From: Paraphaeosphaeria minitans
Taxonomy: Eukaryota > Ascomycota > Dothideomycetes > Pleosporales > Didymosphaeriaceae
Length of the DNA: 64,000 bases
Direction of reading: 5' to 3'
Assembly: GCA_015832175.1 (NCBI GenBank)
Contig: WJXW01000001.1
Span: forward strand, 4,402,001 to 4,466,000
Every line of letters begins with the position of its first letter. Position 1 is the first letter of the stretch. Below are positions 11,310-22,713 of this stretch, piece after piece. A program made the translations under genes and the position numbers. The notes beneath the pieces were generated by a model. It had not been told where the DNA came from and searched no databases. It saw only the letters and a list, made by a program, of their open reading frames with translations.

Positions 11310-12092
11310 TCAGGTCATCCGTCCCCGCTTCGGGCCACCGCCAGGACCATCCCTATCCCTTCTGTCGTGGTTGAAGTCGATGTTGAAAAAGTCGTTCATG
11401 AGCTTGCGCTTCTGGCCAGCACCGGTGCCCAGAGACACGAGATTTTGAGCGGCGGAGCGTTGCAGGTTTCGAGAGGACGATCTGTTGGAGTTTCGCCGGG
11501 GTGTTGGGAAGGCTCGACGAGCGGCTGCGGCAAAGTCGTAGGTGGCGCTGTCTGTGTTGTTATTGTTGTTGTTGTTGTTGCTGGCCGGGTAGACTTGAGG
11601 TGCGGCGAAATGGAACATGGGCGGAAGCGGTGCCATGTCAGAGTCAGGGTTGGCTGACTCTGTCGCAGCTGGAGGAGCTGAGTCGCAACGGGGTGTTGGC
11701 TCGGCATCGACGGAGTGGTTCTGCTCGGGCACATGCTCTATAACCGGCGAGGAGCTGCGTGCTCGCTGTTCTTCGGATATGTCCTCGTCGGTGTCGCTGG
11801 TCGAGCTCACCGGCAGCGCCCCGTCTAGGCGCTCCGTGGCCCATTGCCTGATGCGCCACCCCTCTCCGTCTCCCACGCCGATGTTCTCTTTGTCCAGAAA
11901 GCCAAGCAAATCCTCCAGCGCCTGCTGGTAGCCATCCGAGCGAGAGCGTTCGATATCTGCGAGGGCGGTCCGGTAGAGATTGGTGACAGCCAATGCCGTG
12001 TCCTTAAACGCTTTGTGGGTATCGGGCTGCGGGGTCGGTTGCCGACGTCTGGTCCTGGGGAGTGAGGTGTTGAGGCTTCGCATGGAATCCAT
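11310..12092 (-). CDS. HAPSTR1/DUF4588-like protein
   Basis: 260 aa, one exon, starting at the ATG at 12092. The conserved part is residues ~25-95: FKDTALAVTNLYRTALADI, GYQQALEDLLGFLDKEN and RQWATERLD. It resembles the AAxAVTNLYK..GYQ region of the animal C16orf72/HAPSTR1 family (DUF4588), a HUWE1-associated stress-response factor. A basic C-terminal end, GPKRGRM, also matches that family's end. The middle is Ser/Pro-rich with a run of eight Asn encoded by an AAC/AAT repeat (11547-11577 on +). The C-terminal half is basic (GQKRKLMNDFF), suggesting nuclear location. The function in fungi is inferred only from the family. Confidence 0.65.
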   Translation of the reverse strand: MDSMRSLNTSLPRTRRRQPTPQPDTHKAFKDTALAVTNLYRTALADIERSRSDGYQQALEDLLGFLDKENIGVGDGEGWRIRQWATERLDGALPVSSTSDTDEDISEEQRARSSSPVIEHVPEQNHSVDAEPTPRCDSAPPAATESANPDSDMAPLPPMFHFAAPQVYPASNNNNNNNNTDSATYDFAAAARRAFPTPRRNSNRSSSRNLQRSAAQNLVSLGTGAGQKRKLMNDFFNIDFNHDRRDRDGPGGGPKRGRMT

Positions 12093-12484
12093 GATTGCAG
12101 TTTGAGTTGGTGCTAGAAGGCGGGTGCTTCGTCGGGTGGTTTACGTGGGTGCACGTTTCGGGTGCGGATGCCGATTTTGCCGGCAGGCTGCTGCACCGCG
12201 TTTGCCTGCGGCAGGGTCAAGGAGAGTGAGGCGCCGGAGAGGCGGGTGAATATGCGTAATCAAACTGCGAGACACCAGAAATCAGTGTGGTGGCTCAAAG
12301 AATGGCGTGTGAAGCAAGTCAGGAGCGCAGTTGCAGGAAGTCACCGCGGGGTCAACGTCAATGGGTACGCTTTCCGTTCTTGCAGCCCGCGGCCCGTGCG
12401 CCAGGCCACCACGGGAACAGCATCCCATGACATTCCCATGAACGCCCTTGATTTTGCTGAGGGCAGCTCCCCCCCCCCCTAGCT
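12093..12484. other. intergenic, divergent promoter
   Basis: About 390 bp between the divergent HAPSTR1-like and F-box genes. A C9 tract (near 12470) lies just before the F-box ATG. Confidence 0.4.
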
Positions 12485-13768
12485 ATGCAAACCAAAATTG
12501 GACAGCTGCCTCAAGAACTTGTCGATTTGATCGTCGTGCACCTGTCCCTGCAGGACCGCCAAGCATTACGACTGGCTTCGAAGCAGCTTTACGCCCTCAC
12601 TTTCACGACCTTCAGCAACACCTACTTTTCCAGACGGGTCACCACGCTGGGCGTCCCCTCTTTGAGTCGGCTAGTGCAACTATCTGCGCATCCCAATCTC
12701 TCCGGCTGTGTCTATTTAATCGATATCAAATTATTGAACTATGAAGACTACGGCAACCTCCGAGAAATCGATCGTGTCGGTATTTATCCACCACCGAAGA
12801 GACTACAGAGAGTACCACAAGTCAAGATTGGGGATATTAGCCAGGAATGCAAGCTTCTCGACTACATGCGTACCCATAAAGATCCCAAGGCTGTTGTTCA
12901 TCCACTCTCGCGTGCCTTGAAAGGTTTCCGCAACGTAAAGACCATTCGCTTCAGAGTAAACGGTCTCACCCTGTATGGAAATCCCTATATCAGCGCCGAG
13001 GACGAGGTCTACCAATATTTTCTCTCGGCATGCTTCACAGCTGTTCTGGATGCCATCATCCGGTCCGGTGTTAGATTGCAAGAGTTCACGCTTATCAAGA
13101 ACACTACGATCCGCCCGCTGAGCAAGTCTGCCAACTTGGATTATTCGGCTTTCAACCTTCCCATCCCCTTCATGTTCTCCTTAAAAAGTGCATTTACTTT
13201 TCTGAAGTCGTTGCGTTTGTCGATTCGCACCCATCACAATGGCAATTCTCGAGTAGCCGGCTGGGAGAAGGGCGTTGCGCAGGTCATCGCGACCGCTTCA
13301 TCTTTAGAAAAACTTACGATCTGTTTGCAGGCCACGGATAGTAAGCCCTGGTTTAGAGCTGCTGTGATCCAATCCATCTGCCGCTCCGTACAGCTGCCGA
13401 TGCTCAAATCCCTCCAACTATATGGCTGCGTCGTCGATGAGCTCGACCTCATCGCGTTGATCAAAACACATACATCATCCTTGCGACGCCTCCTCATTAG
13501 TGATACCGAACTGAGATCAGGGGCTTGGTCATCAATACTGAACACATTTAAGGAAGATTTGGATCTCGATCTTCTGCGTCTTCAATACTTACAGCAGAAC
13601 ACTGCCCCTCGGGTTGTTCGGTGGTTTCCAGACCATATCAGAAACTCGAGCAAGTTGAATATAGACGCTAGGAAGATCCGGGATCAGTACTGGATGAAGG
13701 AGAGACTATCTCAAGCAATTTCCTCGCTTGCTGCCACGGCAGAAGAGCACGAGATCTCCGAGATATGA
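12485..13768 (+). CDS. F-box protein
   Basis: 427 aa, one exon, starting at the ATG at 12485. The F-box is N-terminal (residues 4-45): IGQLPQELVDLIVVHLSLQD then LRLASKQLYAL. F-box proteins recruit substrates to SCF ubiquitin ligases through Skp1. The rest is alpha/beta with LRR-like hydrophobic periodicity (LKSLQLYGCVVDEL, SLRRLLISDTEL), suggesting a substrate-binding surface. This is a fast-evolving fungal family, so no substrate can be named. No introns or lesions were seen. Confidence 0.8.
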   Translation: MQTKIGQLPQELVDLIVVHLSLQDRQALRLASKQLYALTFTTFSNTYFSRRVTTLGVPSLSRLVQLSAHPNLSGCVYLIDIKLLNYEDYGNLREIDRVGIYPPPKRLQRVPQVKIGDISQECKLLDYMRTHKDPKAVVHPLSRALKGFRNVKTIRFRVNGLTLYGNPYISAEDEVYQYFLSACFTAVLDAIIRSGVRLQEFTLIKNTTIRPLSKSANLDYSAFNLPIPFMFSLKSAFTFLKSLRLSIRTHHNGNSRVAGWEKGVAQVIATASSLEKLTICLQATDSKPWFRAAVIQSICRSVQLPMLKSLQLYGCVVDELDLIALIKTHTSSLRRLLISDTELRSGAWSSILNTFKEDLDLDLLRLQYLQQNTAPRVVRWFPDHIRNSSKLNIDARKIRDQYWMKERLSQAISSLAATAEEHEISEI

Positions 13769-14171
13769 CCTTCCAAAGATCGCGGTGGCTATCGAGTGTA
13801 CCCGACGTCAGAATAAGCAAGGCAATTGCTTGGTTGTAAAAATGGCCTTCAAGATGCAGCTTGTGACCACGACGTTATGTGGAGTCATCGTTGGTGCAAA
13901 TGCAACGTCTTGCTTGAACCAAACTCCAAATCAAGAGACTCGAAATCACCGAGCGCGGAAACAGCCGACGTCGTTATAACAGGAGCCACGGAAGACCACT
14001 AAGACTCCCCTGAAAGCAAATGACCCTGGTTATCAAGCGTCGTATAAAGAGCTGAGATGGGTATACCAAGTGGTGGAAATTCAACAAAGTGGTCGACCAA
14101 ACAGAGCTCCTGGAACCCTCAGTCATCTTGATGATATCGCGTGGAACATTCCCACCTCACAAATCCTCAGC
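13769..14171. other. intergenic, no gene seen
   Basis: About 400 bp between the F-box gene and the MDR remnant; nothing recognised. Confidence 0.4.
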
Positions 14172-14690
14172 ATGAGCAGCGCATCCTTACCCACAACTAT
14201 GAAGGCCCTCGTTACGCCATCCCAAGGCGCTCCCGCCGAGATGCGCGGTGACATTCCCGCTCCCGAACCTTCGCCCACCCAACTTCTCGTGAAAACGCTC
14301 TACGCCGCCGTCAACCCCGTCGATGTTTTCGTTTCGCAGTTTGGACAGCAAGTCCCCGGCTGCGAAGCTTCCACGGGGGCATTTCATAGAAGGCGATGCT
14401 GTTGTAGAATGTGTGAGAGTGGGAGCCGCAGGACACGGAACATTTGCAGAGTATAAGGGATTGAGCAGGGTAATAGTGCAGAGGGGATGGAGCTGGGCTA
14501 TTGTGTTTGGTGGTGCAAGTGCTGTGGGCAACGATCGAGTGCTGGAAGTCGCCCAAGGATAGTGTCGAAGATGTGAAGCGCGTTACGCAAGGAAAGCTTG
14601 ATCCCGATTTCGACGCAGTGTCAGTGAACAACGATTTCGTCTCCAAGATCTTCACTGCTATCTATCCATTGTTCTTCCTCTTCTCAGCGC
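14172..14690 (+). pseudogene. remnant of an MDR-family (quinone/enoyl reductase-like) gene
   Basis: An N-terminal piece (MKALVTPSQGAP, LLVKTLYAAVNPVDVF) is typical of medium-chain reductases of the toxD/enoyl reductase type. The frame is lost near 14345-14375. GDAVVECVRVG and GTFAEYKG follow in a second frame, then a Rossmann-like AIVFGGASAVG. An end-like segment (DPDFDAVSV) then appears in a third frame. About half of the expected ~350 residues is missing. At least two shifts and internal deletions mean no working enzyme can be made. Confidence 0.6.
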
Positions 14691-15325
14691 CTCTACACCA
14701 CTGCCAACGACTGAGACTCTGCGCCCCATGCTTCACTACGTTTCGAGCCCATCGCACTGGGACCAACTGGTTTTTCGAAGATGGAATTGATTTTGGTTGC
14801 CATTCGTGGCAAGTTTTGGTCGAGGTGAGGTCTATTTGGTAGCGTGAGGTCACCGTGTTTGGCGTGTGGAGCCACTGCGGTAAGTGGACCCGGATCGGGC
14901 AGATGGTGGGGGGTGGGGGTGGCCGGGCCCTGATCTGGGACGCTGTGGAATGACGCGCAAGGGAATCAGGGCACAACAAGATCAATTGAAGGTTGAGGGG
15001 CGACGAAAGCAACAGAGGCGCGAGACAACCACTGGTGAAGTCATGGCGCTGCGCCCCGGTCGCAGCTGCCCCATTCCAGAATGCGCCTGCCATGACCGGT
15101 AATCGTGGCGCATGCTGTGGCGAGTGAATGGGGCGCCCAATCGCAACCGTCACACATACCCTCGCTCGGGGACTAGCGCAATCCTAACGCGCTAGCGCAT
15201 CCAAGGGTGAGGCGTTGGCCTTGGGTACAAGAGGTTCGCTGCGCCTTCGTTGGCCTTGTTTCCTTCCCCACGTACAACTCTCTTGTACACTTCCACCCGC
15301 AGCACGCGACCACGCACCATAATCG
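14691..15325. other. intergenic, no gene seen
   Basis: About 630 bp upstream of the Ca2+ exchanger gene. It is GC-rich around 14900-15060; nothing recognised. Confidence 0.4.
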
Positions 15326-17726
15326 ATGGGAAAATCTGACGAGCCTCCTTTATCGCGCAGTATCAAGTCTACAGCGAAAGCTCTGGGCTTGGGACGCAAC
15401 AAGGACCCGTCTATCCTCCCAACTACCAACACCCCCAACAATGGCAGCCCTTACAGTGCCTCGCACACGTCCCTCGCCGAGAAGCAGGGCCCCTCTGGCA
15501 GCCACAGCAGCGACGCCCGCCACACCCACCATGGCGCCGAGAAGTCGTCTGCAGCTACAACGCCCCCAGCTGCATCTACGGCTGAGGGAGAGGCATTTGC
15601 CGCCGTAGAGCCAAAGCAGCCCATGCTCACACGCATGCGCGCCGGAACCATTCGATTTGGAAGCCATCTCAAAAATGCAATCTTCCACAGCTGGATCAAC
15701 ATCCTGCTCGTCTTTGTGCCTATCGGTATTGCCGTGCACGTCGCCGGCCTGGGTCCCGAGATCGTGTTTGCCATGAACGCCGTTGCCATCATCCCGCTGG
15801 CCGGCCTGCTTGCGCACGCTACAGAGGCTGTTGCCGTACGTGTTGGAGATACCCTCGGCGCACTACTGAACGTCTCGTTCGGTAATGCGGTAGAGTTGAT
15901 CTTGTTCATCATCCTGCTCGCCGGCGACCAGATTGAGGTCGTGCAGGCAGCGCTGCTGGGATCCATCTTAGCCAACTTGCTACTTATCCTTGGCATGGCC
16001 TTCCTACTTGGCGGCTTGAGGTATCAAGAGCAGGTAAGCCTTCTGGGCATTCTTGGGCTAGTGCAACCGCTAACGCTCGTAGGTCTACAACAGCACTGTC
16101 ACTCAGATGAGTGCCTGTATGCTCAGTTTGGCTGTCATGAGCCTGTTGCTCCCGACAGCCTTCCATGCCGCCTTCTCCAGCAATGCCATCGCCGATAAGG
16201 AGACGCTGCAAGTCAGCCGTGGCACCAGCGTTGTCCTGTTGCTCGTCTATGCCCTGTACTTGCTCTTCCAGCTCAAGAGCCACGGGTACATGTACGCCAG
16301 CACGCCTCAGCACATCATCGACGAGGAATCCCACCCTGGTGTCATGGCCAGTGTCTTCGACTCGTCCAGCTCGGATTCATCGTCAAGCTCCAGCAGCAGC
16401 GACAGCGACAGTTCGGCTGGCTCGCATACGACGGCCAAGTCCAAGATTAAGCGTGCCGTACGTAGGATGCGCCGCAAGTCAAGCGCAAGCTCGAAGGAGA
16501 CTCCGGATTTGCCGTCAGTCATGTCATCGCCGTCTGTCGAACGTCACAACGACTACTTCAACATGCAGCGCAATGGAATTGGCGATGAGAACGCCGTCCA
16601 TTCCAACAACATGTCCCGCCGTGGTTCTCTCACTGCTATCGTCAGCGGCGATGAGGCTGATGTGGATGACTTCGCACCGATTGCTCGTGACTTTGAAGCT
16701 GGATCATCTGGTTCCCCCACCACTAAGCCAGAAAAGCGTAGCAAGAAGCATTCGAAGAAGCACCGGAAGCATTGCCATAGGGATCCCGAAAAGACCGAGA
16801 AGGTCGCGACACCAGCTCCTCAGCCTGACGCCGCACCCAAGGTTGCCTTCGCCGAGGATGCCAAGCTGGTCGAGGCTGCTGCAGTCGCCGCAAAGCGACC
16901 AGGCTTCCGACCGTCTTTGCTCTCTGAGAACGTCTTCCGCACTCCGCAAACCTCTGCTCCTGTTGGTGCTCCCGTCCCCAACCTTCGTGTTGCGGCGGCT
17001 CGAACTCTACGTCGCACCAAGTCTGAACCCGAGGACATTCGTCGTTTGGACTCTCAGAAGTCTACGAACAGCGCCGCGTCTCGTCCAACGCCTCCTCGAC
17101 TCGTTTCCGGTGCTCCCTCGGTTCATAACGCTACGGACGCCGAAGAAGACGCAATCCCCGAAATGTCTCGTACCGCTGCCATCATGATGCTCATCATCAG
17201 TACTGCCTTGGTCGCTGTCTGCGCCGATTTCATGAGCGACGCCATCGAGCCCATGGTTGAGAAGACCGGTGTCAGCCAGGCATTTATTGGTCTCATTATC
17301 CTGCCCATTGTCGGAAACGCCGCCGAGCACGTCACTGCCGTCACCGTCGCCATGAAGAACAAGATGGATCTCTCTATTGGTGTGGCCGTCGGCTCTTCTA
17401 TCCAGATTGCCATCTTCATTACGCCGTTCATTGTCATCCTCGGATGGATCATGGCCAAGCCGATGACCTTGTACTTCAACATTTTCGAGACTGTGGCGCT
17501 GTTTGTCACGACTTTCGTCGTCAACTTCTTGGTTTTGGACGGAAGGAGTAACTATATGGAAGGCAGTTTGTTGATCGCGGCGTACGTCATCATTGCTCTA
17601 GCCAGTTTCTTCTACCCCGATGGTTGCGATGCGTCGCAGATTGGTGGTAGTGCAGATACTTGCAATGGAGCTACCGAGACGGCTACTAATGCGGCGATGA
17701 TAGTGAAGAGGATGATTGGGATGTAG
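15326..17726 (+). CDS. vcx1: vacuolar Ca2+/H+ exchanger (CAX/VCX1 family)
   Basis: Two exons, 15326-16033 and 16083-17726, giving 783 aa. The 49-nt intron falls between LRYQEQ and VYNSTVTQMS. The N-terminal half (residues ~105-300) has several membrane spans and the first exchanger repeat, with SFGNAVELILFIILL. A hydrophilic loop of about 280 residues follows, with a long Ser/Asp run and many basic patches. The second repeat near the C-terminus has GNAAEHVTAVTVAMK and VGSSIQIAIF. The paired GNAxE motifs are the ion-binding hallmarks of CAX exchangers, which load Ca2+ into the vacuole against H+. The yeast protein is only about 410 aa, so the central loop and ~100-residue N-terminal tail are large additions. 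Confidence 0.92.
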
Positions 17727-18675
17727 ATAACATATGAGGAGGCGAAACTGAGACGTTTACCTCGAGATGAAGTGGGAATTCGAAGGGTCTATCTCCAGGT
17801 AAGGTGGTTTGGTAGTATCCTCAGATTCGGTTTGAGTTGAACATGGAATGGTACCTATCAGAGACCAGCGTGCCCCTCATTTTACGACTGGCTTTGCATA
17901 ACTTCATGTCATACCGACCTTAATCAAATTGAACATCTTATGAACTAATCATCATTCTACCCGTTTGCAACCCCTCCTTTTTGCTATTACGTATACGACC
18001 GTTGGTATTTGTCTATGGCTTCAAGGGATCAACAAAAACGCTTTCCGTGATAGTAGCAGGCTTTACCATCGCCCACGCATACACACCCGCCTCCTAGAGC
18101 TGCATATCGTGGAGGACCTCATCTGTTCGTCGGCTCTAGTGAATGATCCAAGGCTAAAATTTACCAGCTACCCAGTCATCCCGGTCTCGTGGTTCGTATT
18201 CTCTGTGTACCTATTCACACAGAAAGAAGGTTTACTGCAATGAACTGAGACTATAGACGAAGTCGATAGGTCAGTCTTGTGACGGTGCTAGTATCAACAC
18301 CAACACCACGACGGACGCGATGCACGCGATGCACGCCTCCTCTAAACAACACTGCAAACCCGCCTTCCCAACCCTGTCCGCCATCCGCACTCGCCTCTCA
18401 CACCCATCACTCCATTTCCACCTTTCATCCACACCCCTTTTCAACGCTTGTCCTCTATGACCGCTCGTGACATCATCCCCCAACGCAGCCTAGCGCCATC
18501 TTTCCGTAGTCATGATGTACACCGTAAATGCAGACCCTTGGCTTCGCCCATAAAGATCTGGCAAGTCTGACGCGTACCTGACACTCACTTTTTGACTCTC
18601 ATCTACAACTCCATCAACATCAGCATAAAATACCTTGTCATCTTCACCACCCACACCATTCGCACCATCCATACC
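17727..18675. other. intergenic, no gene seen
   Basis: About 950 bp. No family-like ORF on either strand. It is pyrimidine-rich near 18280-18450, as is common upstream of fungal genes. Confidence 0.4.
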
Positions 18676-19166
18676 ATGTACCGCACATCCATCATCCGTT
18701 CCGCCCGCGCCGCCTTCTTCAGGGCCCCGGCCATGCAGGCCCGCACAATGGCATCCGCACCCGGCACCGCGAAGGGCAAGATCGAGAACGCCGCACAGCA
18801 GGCCGGCGAGGCCAAGGACACCAACCCCAAAGTACGCCTCCCCATCTATTCCCATCCCTACACATGTCCTATACTGACGAACCCACTAGGACCCCTCCGC
18901 CATCTCCTCGGGCGGCGCCGTCGGCAAGCAGTTCAACCCGGACGGCGCAATCGGGCAGGTCGGCGAGAAGATCGGCGGGCCGTTCTCAAAGGTACGAAAC
19001 ATTTTTCTGGCGCCACGCGAATGCTGCTAGCGTCGAAGGAGTCAAGCTAATGGGATCGCAGGACGGTGCTGTCGGGAGCCAGTTCGATGCTGCCAAGGAT
19101 GGGCTTGCGGGTCAGGTTGAGAAGGCCGTTGATGGGCCTTCGAGGCCTGCGACTGAGAGGAAGTAG
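18676..19166 (+). CDS. small Gly-rich, probably mitochondrial protein
   Basis: Three exons, 18676-18831, 18890-18991 and 19062-19166, giving 120 aa. The splice sites are GTACGC..CTAG and GTACGA..CGCAG, both phase 0. The N-terminus (MYRTSIIRSARAAFFRAP) is basic and amphipathic, a mitochondrial presequence type. The rest consists of repeated Gly/Asp units, with GAVGKQFNPDGAIGQVGEKI in exon 2 and DGAVGSQFDAAKDG in exon 3. This pattern is seen in fungal proteins of unknown role that resemble LEA or stress proteins. Exon joins rest on periodicity and open frame only. Confidence 0.65.
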
Positions 19167-19493
19167 AGTGGGGCAAGACCATGGTACTCAGGATTGTCAC
19201 AGATGTAATTCTGTAATGTTGAAATGTAAATACGGCATAGACCGTGGTATTAGCGGTGGGTTGGGCTTCGTGCAGACGGATGGAAGGATGGGTGAGCATG
19301 CGGGTCTGTAATGGATGGCAGCACGTCAAAGGTTCGTATATATCCCTGTGGTACAGTAGTTCGGCCACGGGATGGAACCTGCGCACTTGCTCTCGGTCCG
19401 AGCAGTAAAATCATGCACATTTCAATCATCAACACATCGCTTTTCAATTGCTATGCCGAAGCACGTAACACACTACCCCACCCTATGTCCATC
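19167..19493. other. intergenic between convergent genes
   Basis: About 330 bp with no supported gene. Confidence 0.4.
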
Positions 19494-20326
19494 TCAGCAG
19501 CTCGACTGCCCGTTCCCCGTTCCATTGGTATATGCGCCTCCTGCATCCCCCAAGCACTCCGCCACCGTAACCAGCTTCAAGTTGTTCTGCTTCGCCCAGT
19601 TAATCAACCACGGCGTCAGCGTCTCCACCGTCCCCTGATACGTCTCATGCATGAGCGGAATATGCCCATTCCCTCCGGCGCCCGCAGCCTGGAACTTGGC
19701 CTGGCTCTGAGCCGGCGTCTTGCCGTTCCAGTCCTCGGCGTCGACGTCGTCGGTCACGACGCGGTATCCGAGCGTCTTCATCGTCGAGAGCACGCTGCCG
19801 GAGGTCTCGAGGTAGGGCGGCCGCATGTAGGTGGGCTTCACGCCGATGATGTTGACGAGGGCGGTTTCGAGCTTGGTCATCTCCGTGGTGAGGGCCGAGG
19901 CGGAGAGGGAGCCGATATGCGGGTGCGTCCAGGTGTGGGAGGCGATCTGGTGGCCGGCTTTGTACGCGTTCTGGAGGGCGGTTTTTTGGTTGTAGATGCA
20001 ACCTGGGCGTGATTAGTATCGCTTGTCTTATGACGATGCTGCAAAACGAGATATTCATTATCTGAGGACAATGCCATACCATATAGGGTGCCAGTGACGA
20101 AGAAAGTACCCTTCGCACCGCCGTTGGAAAGGATATCAGCGAGCTTCTGGGTGTATTGATATGGGCCGTCATCGTAGGCTAGAGCAATCATGCCGGGAGA
20201 GCTGCACTTGGTGATGACCTGACCAGCTGGCGGGCCTGCAGCTTGAATTGCCTGGATAGGATTCATGAGAGGCACTGCGCTGGTGGCGGCCGCCAGTGAT
20301 GCGACAAGAAGTGTTGTGAAGCCCAT
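19494..20326 (-). CDS. secreted polysaccharide (chitin) deacetylase
   Basis: Two exons, 20080-20326 and 19494-20002, giving 251 aa. The intron GTATGG..CCCAG joins GTLYG to CIYNQKTALQ. The ATG at 20326 starts a signal peptide (MGFTTLLVASLAAATSA); an in-frame ORF extends further left without need. NodB motifs are present: ALAYDDGP (metal/base Asp pair), SHTWTHPH (two metal His), and RPPY (motif 3, Arg), followed by DVDAEDW. Such enzymes remove acetyl groups from chitin or related wall or host polymers outside the cell. No carbohydrate-binding module was seen. The length is normal for single-domain fungal enzymes. Confidence 0.9.
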
Positions 20327-21016
20327 GATTGCAACGATTTTAGCAATATTCAAGCCTGATGAGATTTGCAAGCCCGCATTCACTGCGGACGGTAGTCTTT
20401 ATATCAGACGATAGACCTAGCGTATGCGCACATGGTCGACGATATTACGCTTAGGGCTCTCTTGGCTCATTCCTGGTAATGAGTTCAGGCTATCCGGGGC
20501 TTGGGACTAACGCTTCAATCTGAACGTAGATCTGATAGAGTGCGGCGAATGGAAGTCCAGGACGAGTTCTGCTATTTTCGTAGTATGCTGGGGTGTACGT
20601 TGGCGAGCCTTGCTACTACCTATTAGTCTAGTAGCTCGGAGCTTATGTTACAGATACCGCTTTATACTAGAATACATACTTTTTTGCCCTTCATCCGGTG
20701 AATTTGAGGTGGGACTAATAAGCTCGGCTTCATATCGGTGGCGTCATATTTCCGCCGGGTAAATATGGCGGCTACAGGGGTTTGTCCACATGAAGCCATC
20801 CTCGGGACGAAGGCGAGGCGCGTCTCCCCACAATCGATCTTGAAACGTTTCTTGGCGTGGTACTTTGATCCGTAAGATCGGGTCCCCGGGCCTAAGAACA
20901 CGAAGATTCGTAAAGATTGGGTCCACGCGACACATGTCTTGGCTCTCGGTCGTAAGGCTTGTAGAAGTCGCAGTGCGAGGTTCTTTTTCCACGGTATTGG
21001 AGTATCCACGCGTGAG
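20327..21016. other. intergenic, no gene seen
   Basis: About 690 bp between the deacetylase promoter and the 3' end of the Zn2Cys6 gene; nothing recognised. Confidence 0.4.
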
Positions 21017-22713
21017 TCAGGCGACGAAGATTTGTGATGGGCTCATAGGTGTTCCCATAGCTTTGTGGCGTTCGCGTGGACGGTCGAATGATACAGTGTC
21101 CACTACTGTGTTCTTCTCGCTGACGTTGATCAGCTCAAACGCCTCGTAGTTTGATGATGCTGCTTCCATTACGGACTGCTCATGTACTAATGGAGCTGAA
21201 GTCCTGACGTTTCCGGTAGCGTAGAGTGACGCTCTTGATTCCGGCAACTCGTCTGGTTCATCCCACGCCCCCACGGCGAACACCCCGTTAGCTGCAGCCT
21301 TGACCGCACGAGATAACCTTCTTCCTCCTGGTGAATTGAAACCACCAAGTGTTTCCCATGCCACTTTCGTAGCTACAAATCCAATCGTGTTCGACTCGCC
21401 GCTACCTTCACGCTTCTCGTACGCTTTCATTTCCAGACACTTTACGATGCGTAAGGCCGCTGCGACTTGTTGGGATTGTAGCGAGAGGGTCTCTGTCGAC
21501 GAACTGTGAGCGCTCAAAATGCGTAAAAGACAGATGCAAGCCCCGTTATAGAGCATGTATGTTGTTGCCGATGCATGATTCGCCATTGTAGGATCTTGGG
21601 AGTTTGGGTATGCCTCTTCGCCCAGCATGCTTGAGTTATGTTGCTTCCAGCGGAGATAGAGGGTATTCAATCGAGTGAGATACTCACGCGCACGAGCTAT
21701 CGTTCGGGAATAGTTTTCTTCCATGGGTTTGTTTAAGGAGGCTAGATTACGCCCATTCCTCAGCACAGTAGAATCTGCTAGGATGAGCAAAATCTCGTGC
21801 CTAATTAGGGAGCCTTCATCGACATGAAGCGGTGGGATAGATTTCCACTCTTCTTCTGCCCAAATGGAAGGCCGTTGCTGGGCTATTGCGCCGACAATGC
21901 ATAGAATTCGTACGCCACTGAGCATGCTGGGATCCGTTCCATGAGGTGAGTTAGGCGGGCCCCGTGCGGCGAGAATCGCTTCGATACCTTGCACATGCTT
22001 GAAAAAGTTGTTTGGACCGGTTGGGACAAAGATCTCGGCTATCATGCATGTGATCGCCGTCATGACTGTCTCATTCGTTGTCTGCAATTGAGGCTGCGCC
22101 AAATGCGCATTGAGCTGCCCCAAAACCTTGCCATACGTTTTGTAACCGCGATTTTCAATGGCTCTCTGGCGGTGTTGGTTGCCATAGAATGCAGCAGATA
22201 GACTGAGGATGGCATCGCGAAGCAGGCTAAGGCCCGGGTCCAGTACTTCGCCGTTCAGGCCGATGCGCTGAACCAAGTTGCATGCCACTTCAACACAGCC
22301 GCCTCTCATCAAATGTTTACGTGTGTAAGATACACATATGCCGTCCTCGAAAGCAACGAAAGAAAGTTCTGCGGGGATCGAGTTGTACGAACGATTAAGA
22401 GAAGGCTGACCATAATGAAGACTAATCCAGGTGGAGTCCTTCGGGCCGTCGCACGTCAAGTTCCGCTTTTTGCAGCGGTTGCAGATTGGGCGGTTTTCAT
22501 CTGGTCTGAGTCAACGCGGGTTTGTGATGAAATTGGAAAGTCTTCGTATCAGCTTTAGAGTCGCGGGAAGAAAAATGGGTGGCGCAGCATAGCCCCGTGT
22601 GGTATCAAGACGCTGAAAACCGAGTTAGGTTTGTATCATAGAAACATACCACACTTGACGCGCCGTTGCCGGCAATTCGAACAGCCTCTGGAGCGTCCTG
22701 CTCTGCTTACCAT
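21017..22713 (-). CDS. Zn2Cys6 transcription factor
   Basis: Two exons, 22650-22713 and 21017-22500, giving 515 aa. The first exon is tiny and starts at ATG 22713, encoding MVSRAGRSRGCSNCRQRRVK then C. The 149-nt intron (GTATGT..CCAG) splits the zinc cluster. Exon 2 continues DENRPICNRCKKRNLTC. The joined cluster is C-x2-C-x6-C-x6-C-x2-C-x6-C, a perfect binuclear cluster. The remaining ~470 residues match the fungal regulator layout without a named domain (VQGIEAILAARGPP, HEILLILAD, WETLGGF). Targets are unknown. The divergent position does not link it to a metabolic cluster. Confidence 0.88.

Noticed and set aside
14662..15153. 163-aa minus-strand open frame
   Set aside because: Arg/Pro/Ser-rich with no domain-like stretch; overlaps the MDR remnant.
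19311..20012. 233-aa plus-strand frame over the deacetylase gene
   Set aside because: Antisense of the NodB domain coding strand.
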